This document shows positions 12,619 through 13,821 of a DNA stretch of 13,821 bases, piece after piece. Both the position numbers and the translations under genes were made by a program. The first letter of the stretch is position 1. Each line of letters starts with the position of its first letter. Source of the DNA: Kiritimatiellales bacterium (GTDB lineage: Bacteria; Verrucomicrobiota; Kiritimatiellia; Kiritimatiellales; Tichowtungiaceae); NCBI GenBank assembly GCA_041656295.1, contig JBBADV010000032.1, positions 1-13,821 of the forward strand, written 5' to 3'. The notes under the pieces were generated by a model, which saw only the letters and a program-made list of their open reading frames with translations, was not told the DNA's origin and ran no database searches.

Positions 12619-12903
12619 ATGGAAAAATTTAATGACTATACAAATTCAATCTATAAACAATTAACTAAAGAGGTGTCTAATAGTAGAAGTGAAAGCCGTG
12701 AATCTAATGTGCAATTTGATTATTGCATTGGAGATAGCGTTTATTTAAAAACAGACAATGACCAACTCGAGAGGCTTGTGACTGGTATATTGATAAGATT
12801 AAATGGTGTAATGTTTGAATTGTCGCAATCAAATACATCAAGTTATCATTTTTCATTTGAAATTTCATCAGACAAGGATATTTTAAAAACATCAACAAAT
12901 TAA
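12619..12903 (+). CDS. Small protein of unknown function
   Basis: A 94-residue A/T-rich gene. The first 30 residues are polar and helical with several Ser and Glu. The rest (CIGDSVYLKT, then LVTGILIRLNGVMFELSQSN and SYHFSFEI) has the alternating pattern of a small beta-barrel fold. No motif recognised. The hairpin at 12584-12603 lies in its leader. Confidence 0.6.
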   Translation: MEKFNDYTNSIYKQLTKEVSNSRSESRESNVQFDYCIGDSVYLKTDNDQLERLVTGILIRLNGVMFELSQSNTSSYHFSFEISSDKDILKTSTN

Positions 12904-12915
12904 AAAATTAAAGTT

Positions 12916-13281
12916 ATGAAACAACAAAATGAGAGCGTGAAAAAATTAGAAAAGGAAGAAGAGTATAAAATCCACATCAAAGAGGCAATTAAAGAAAATA
13001 CTGTAGTTCATTGTGAGACAGAACAGGAAGCAAATCGTATTTTAGAAATGGCAGAGTCACTGGGATATAAGTGGTGGTATGGAAAGGGTTATGAAGACAA
13101 CACAGAGTGGAATTGCTATAAAAGAACAACGTGTTATTATTTATTTGATGGTAGCTATTCTAACTATAATTATTTTCAAATTAGAAATTATAACATCATT
13201 CCATCAACTCAAATAGAGGATTCAGAAGAAGCAAAATCATCTGATTGGACACCAGCACCAGAAGAAATTGAAGAAATATGA
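12916..13281 (+). CDS. Phage-type protein of unknown function
   Basis: A 121-residue protein. After a Lys/Glu-rich N terminus, residues 32-65 read VHCETEQEANRILEMAESLG then Tyr-Lys-Trp-Trp-Tyr-Gly-Lys-Gly-Tyr. This pattern (a strand, a helix after Thr-Glu-Gln-Glu-Ala, then Trp and Gly) is common in small uncharacterised phage and prophage proteins. The middle is extremely Tyr/Asn-rich (CYYLFDGSYSNYNYFQIRNY) and the C terminus is acidic. The likeness to phage proteins suggests that this A/T-rich block is at least partly phage-derived. The end overlaps the next ATG (ATGA). Confidence 0.65.
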   Translation: MKQQNESVKKLEKEEEYKIHIKEAIKENTVVHCETEQEANRILEMAESLGYKWWYGKGYEDNTEWNCYKRTTCYYLFDGSYSNYNYFQIRNYNIIPSTQIEDSEEAKSSDWTPAPEEIEEI

Positions 13282-13511
13282 CAAGCTTAGAGTTACTTCA
13301 AGAAATAGATGCTTGGTTGAGTTTTAACAACTCCCCATCTAAAGAGCAAATAAGAGAATTACGTATTGATATTAAAAAGCACATCAGTGAGCAATTAAAT
13401 ATATTGCATGTTAACAATCTGGCTAAATTAGCTGAGTTTGTAAAACAACAAAAAGACCTACCACCTGAGATAAATGATATAGTTAATGACAACTTTTGGG
13501 ATTTAATTTAG
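13278..13511 (+). CDS. Small helical protein of unknown function
   Basis: A 77-residue, mostly helical protein with heptad-like Leu/Ile spacing (LELLQEIDAW, then IRELRIDIKKHISEQLNIL). It overlaps the upstream gene by 4 bases and is probably translated with it. The acidic C terminus ends Asp-Asn-Phe-Trp-Asp-Leu-Ile. No family recognised. Confidence 0.6.
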   Translation: MTSLELLQEIDAWLSFNNSPSKEQIRELRIDIKKHISEQLNILHVNNLAKLAEFVKQQKDLPPEINDIVNDNFWDLI

Positions 13512-13587
13512 CTTGTTGTTAACGTTCCGCAGCTAAACGCTGTTGGCGATTTGGAAAACGAAATTATCAACTTAAAATAAAGCAACA

Positions 13588-13821
13588 ATGGAACACGAAA
13601 ATTTTAACACAGAAGAAACTGCCAATAGCGATTTAGGTGCTGTTAGGCGTAGTGCTTTTGATGAAGTTCGTAAATGGGATAACGAACAATTGCAAACACT
13701 TTTGAAAGAGGTAAAAGAGATGGGTAAACTCGATGCCCCCAGATACTTTAAACAAAGCAATAAGATGAAGCAATTGTTTGAACTTGAAAAAGCAGATTAC
13801 TACACTTGGGCTGACCAGTTT
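13588..13821 (+). CDS. Unknown protein (partial, 3' end outside window)
   Basis: The frame is open from the ATG at 13588 to the end of the window, giving the first 78 residues. The visible part is acidic at the N terminus (Glu-Asn-Phe-Asn-Thr-Glu-Glu-Thr) and then helical and basic (FDEVRKWDNEQLQTLLKEVK, then KQSNKMKQLFELEKADYYTW). No signal peptide or membrane segment is seen. It starts 76 bases after the preceding stop, and the gap contains a short inverted repeat, CAGC-TAAAC-GCTG (13530-13542). Too little is visible to suggest a function. Confidence 0.6.
   Translation, partial: MEHENFNTEETANSDLGAVRRSAFDEVRKWDNEQLQTLLKEVKEMGKLDAPRYFKQSNKMKQLFELEKADYYTWADQF

Noticed and set aside
13516..13550. 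Second attC-like site after the gene at 13278
   Set aside because: There is a short inverted repeat (CAGC/GCTG) and GTTAAC/GTTGGCG boxes, but the segment is only about 35 bases and the boxes do not match the consensus or each other.
1..13821. CRISPR array, tRNA or rRNA genes
   Set aside because: No regularly spaced repeats of CRISPR type and no cloverleaf or rRNA-like sequence were seen on either strand.

Overview
The window reads as the immunity and early (transposition) region of a Mu-like transposable phage or prophage of a Bacteroidota host. The host assignment rests on promoters of the Bacteroidota type (TTTG, a spacer of about 20, then TAnnTTTG), for example upstream of 1755 and 3586. 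It is also supported by A/T-rich leaders without a strong Shine-Dalgarno sequence. The Mu assignment rests on recognisable homologues of several Mu proteins: the MuF-type head protein, a gpG-type virion morphogenesis protein, a divergent repressor/Ner-like pair, the MuA-type transposase, the MuB-type ATPase, a Gam-type end-protection protein and possibly GemA. Nearly every gene is on the + strand; the main exception is the repressor.

Layout. 1-1595: the end of a structural operon (partial MuF-like head protein, virion morphogenesis protein, unknown neck/tail protein), closed by a small hairpin with a T-run. 1681-2908: a separately promoted group of three small genes (two unknown, one XRE-type HTH). 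2906-3111: no gene, but a candidate short transcript ending in a strong bidirectional terminator. 3112-3601: a leftward XRE-type repressor, a control region with repeated TGTTTG motifs and apparent face-to-face promoters, and the start of the rightward early operon. 3586-10470: tightly packed early operon (Ner-like protein, transposase, MuB-like ATPase, RecA-fold ATPase, GemA-like protein, several small unknowns, HD phosphohydrolase, HNH endonuclease, Gam-like protein). 10503-10590: a terminator-like inverted repeat whose loop carries a possible promoter. 10612-12098: a lipoprotein, an unknown protein, and a protein that joins a phage-type N-terminal domain to the DNA-binding domain (domain IV) of DnaA. 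12157-12252: an imperfect long hairpin built like an integron attC site. 12296-13821: a visibly more A/T-rich block of small unknown genes, probably acquired cargo or flanking DNA.

How it may work together: the repressor would shut the early promoter in the lysogen. On induction, the early operon would make the Ner-like regulator, the transposase with its ATPase partner, the Gam-like end-protection protein and accessory nucleases/hydrolases. The DnaA-domain protein sits where Mu keeps its middle regulator Mor, so it is a candidate regulator or replication link, but that is inference.

The most unusual signals are the attC-like hairpin with a one-gene cassette behind it, the DnaA-domain-IV fusion, the transposase with Glu instead of Asp at the second catalytic position, the promoter nested in a terminator loop, and the structural genes lying upstream of the immunity region rather than downstream as in Mu. 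No gene-free stretch exceeds about 205 bases. I did not find the transposon ends of the phage.
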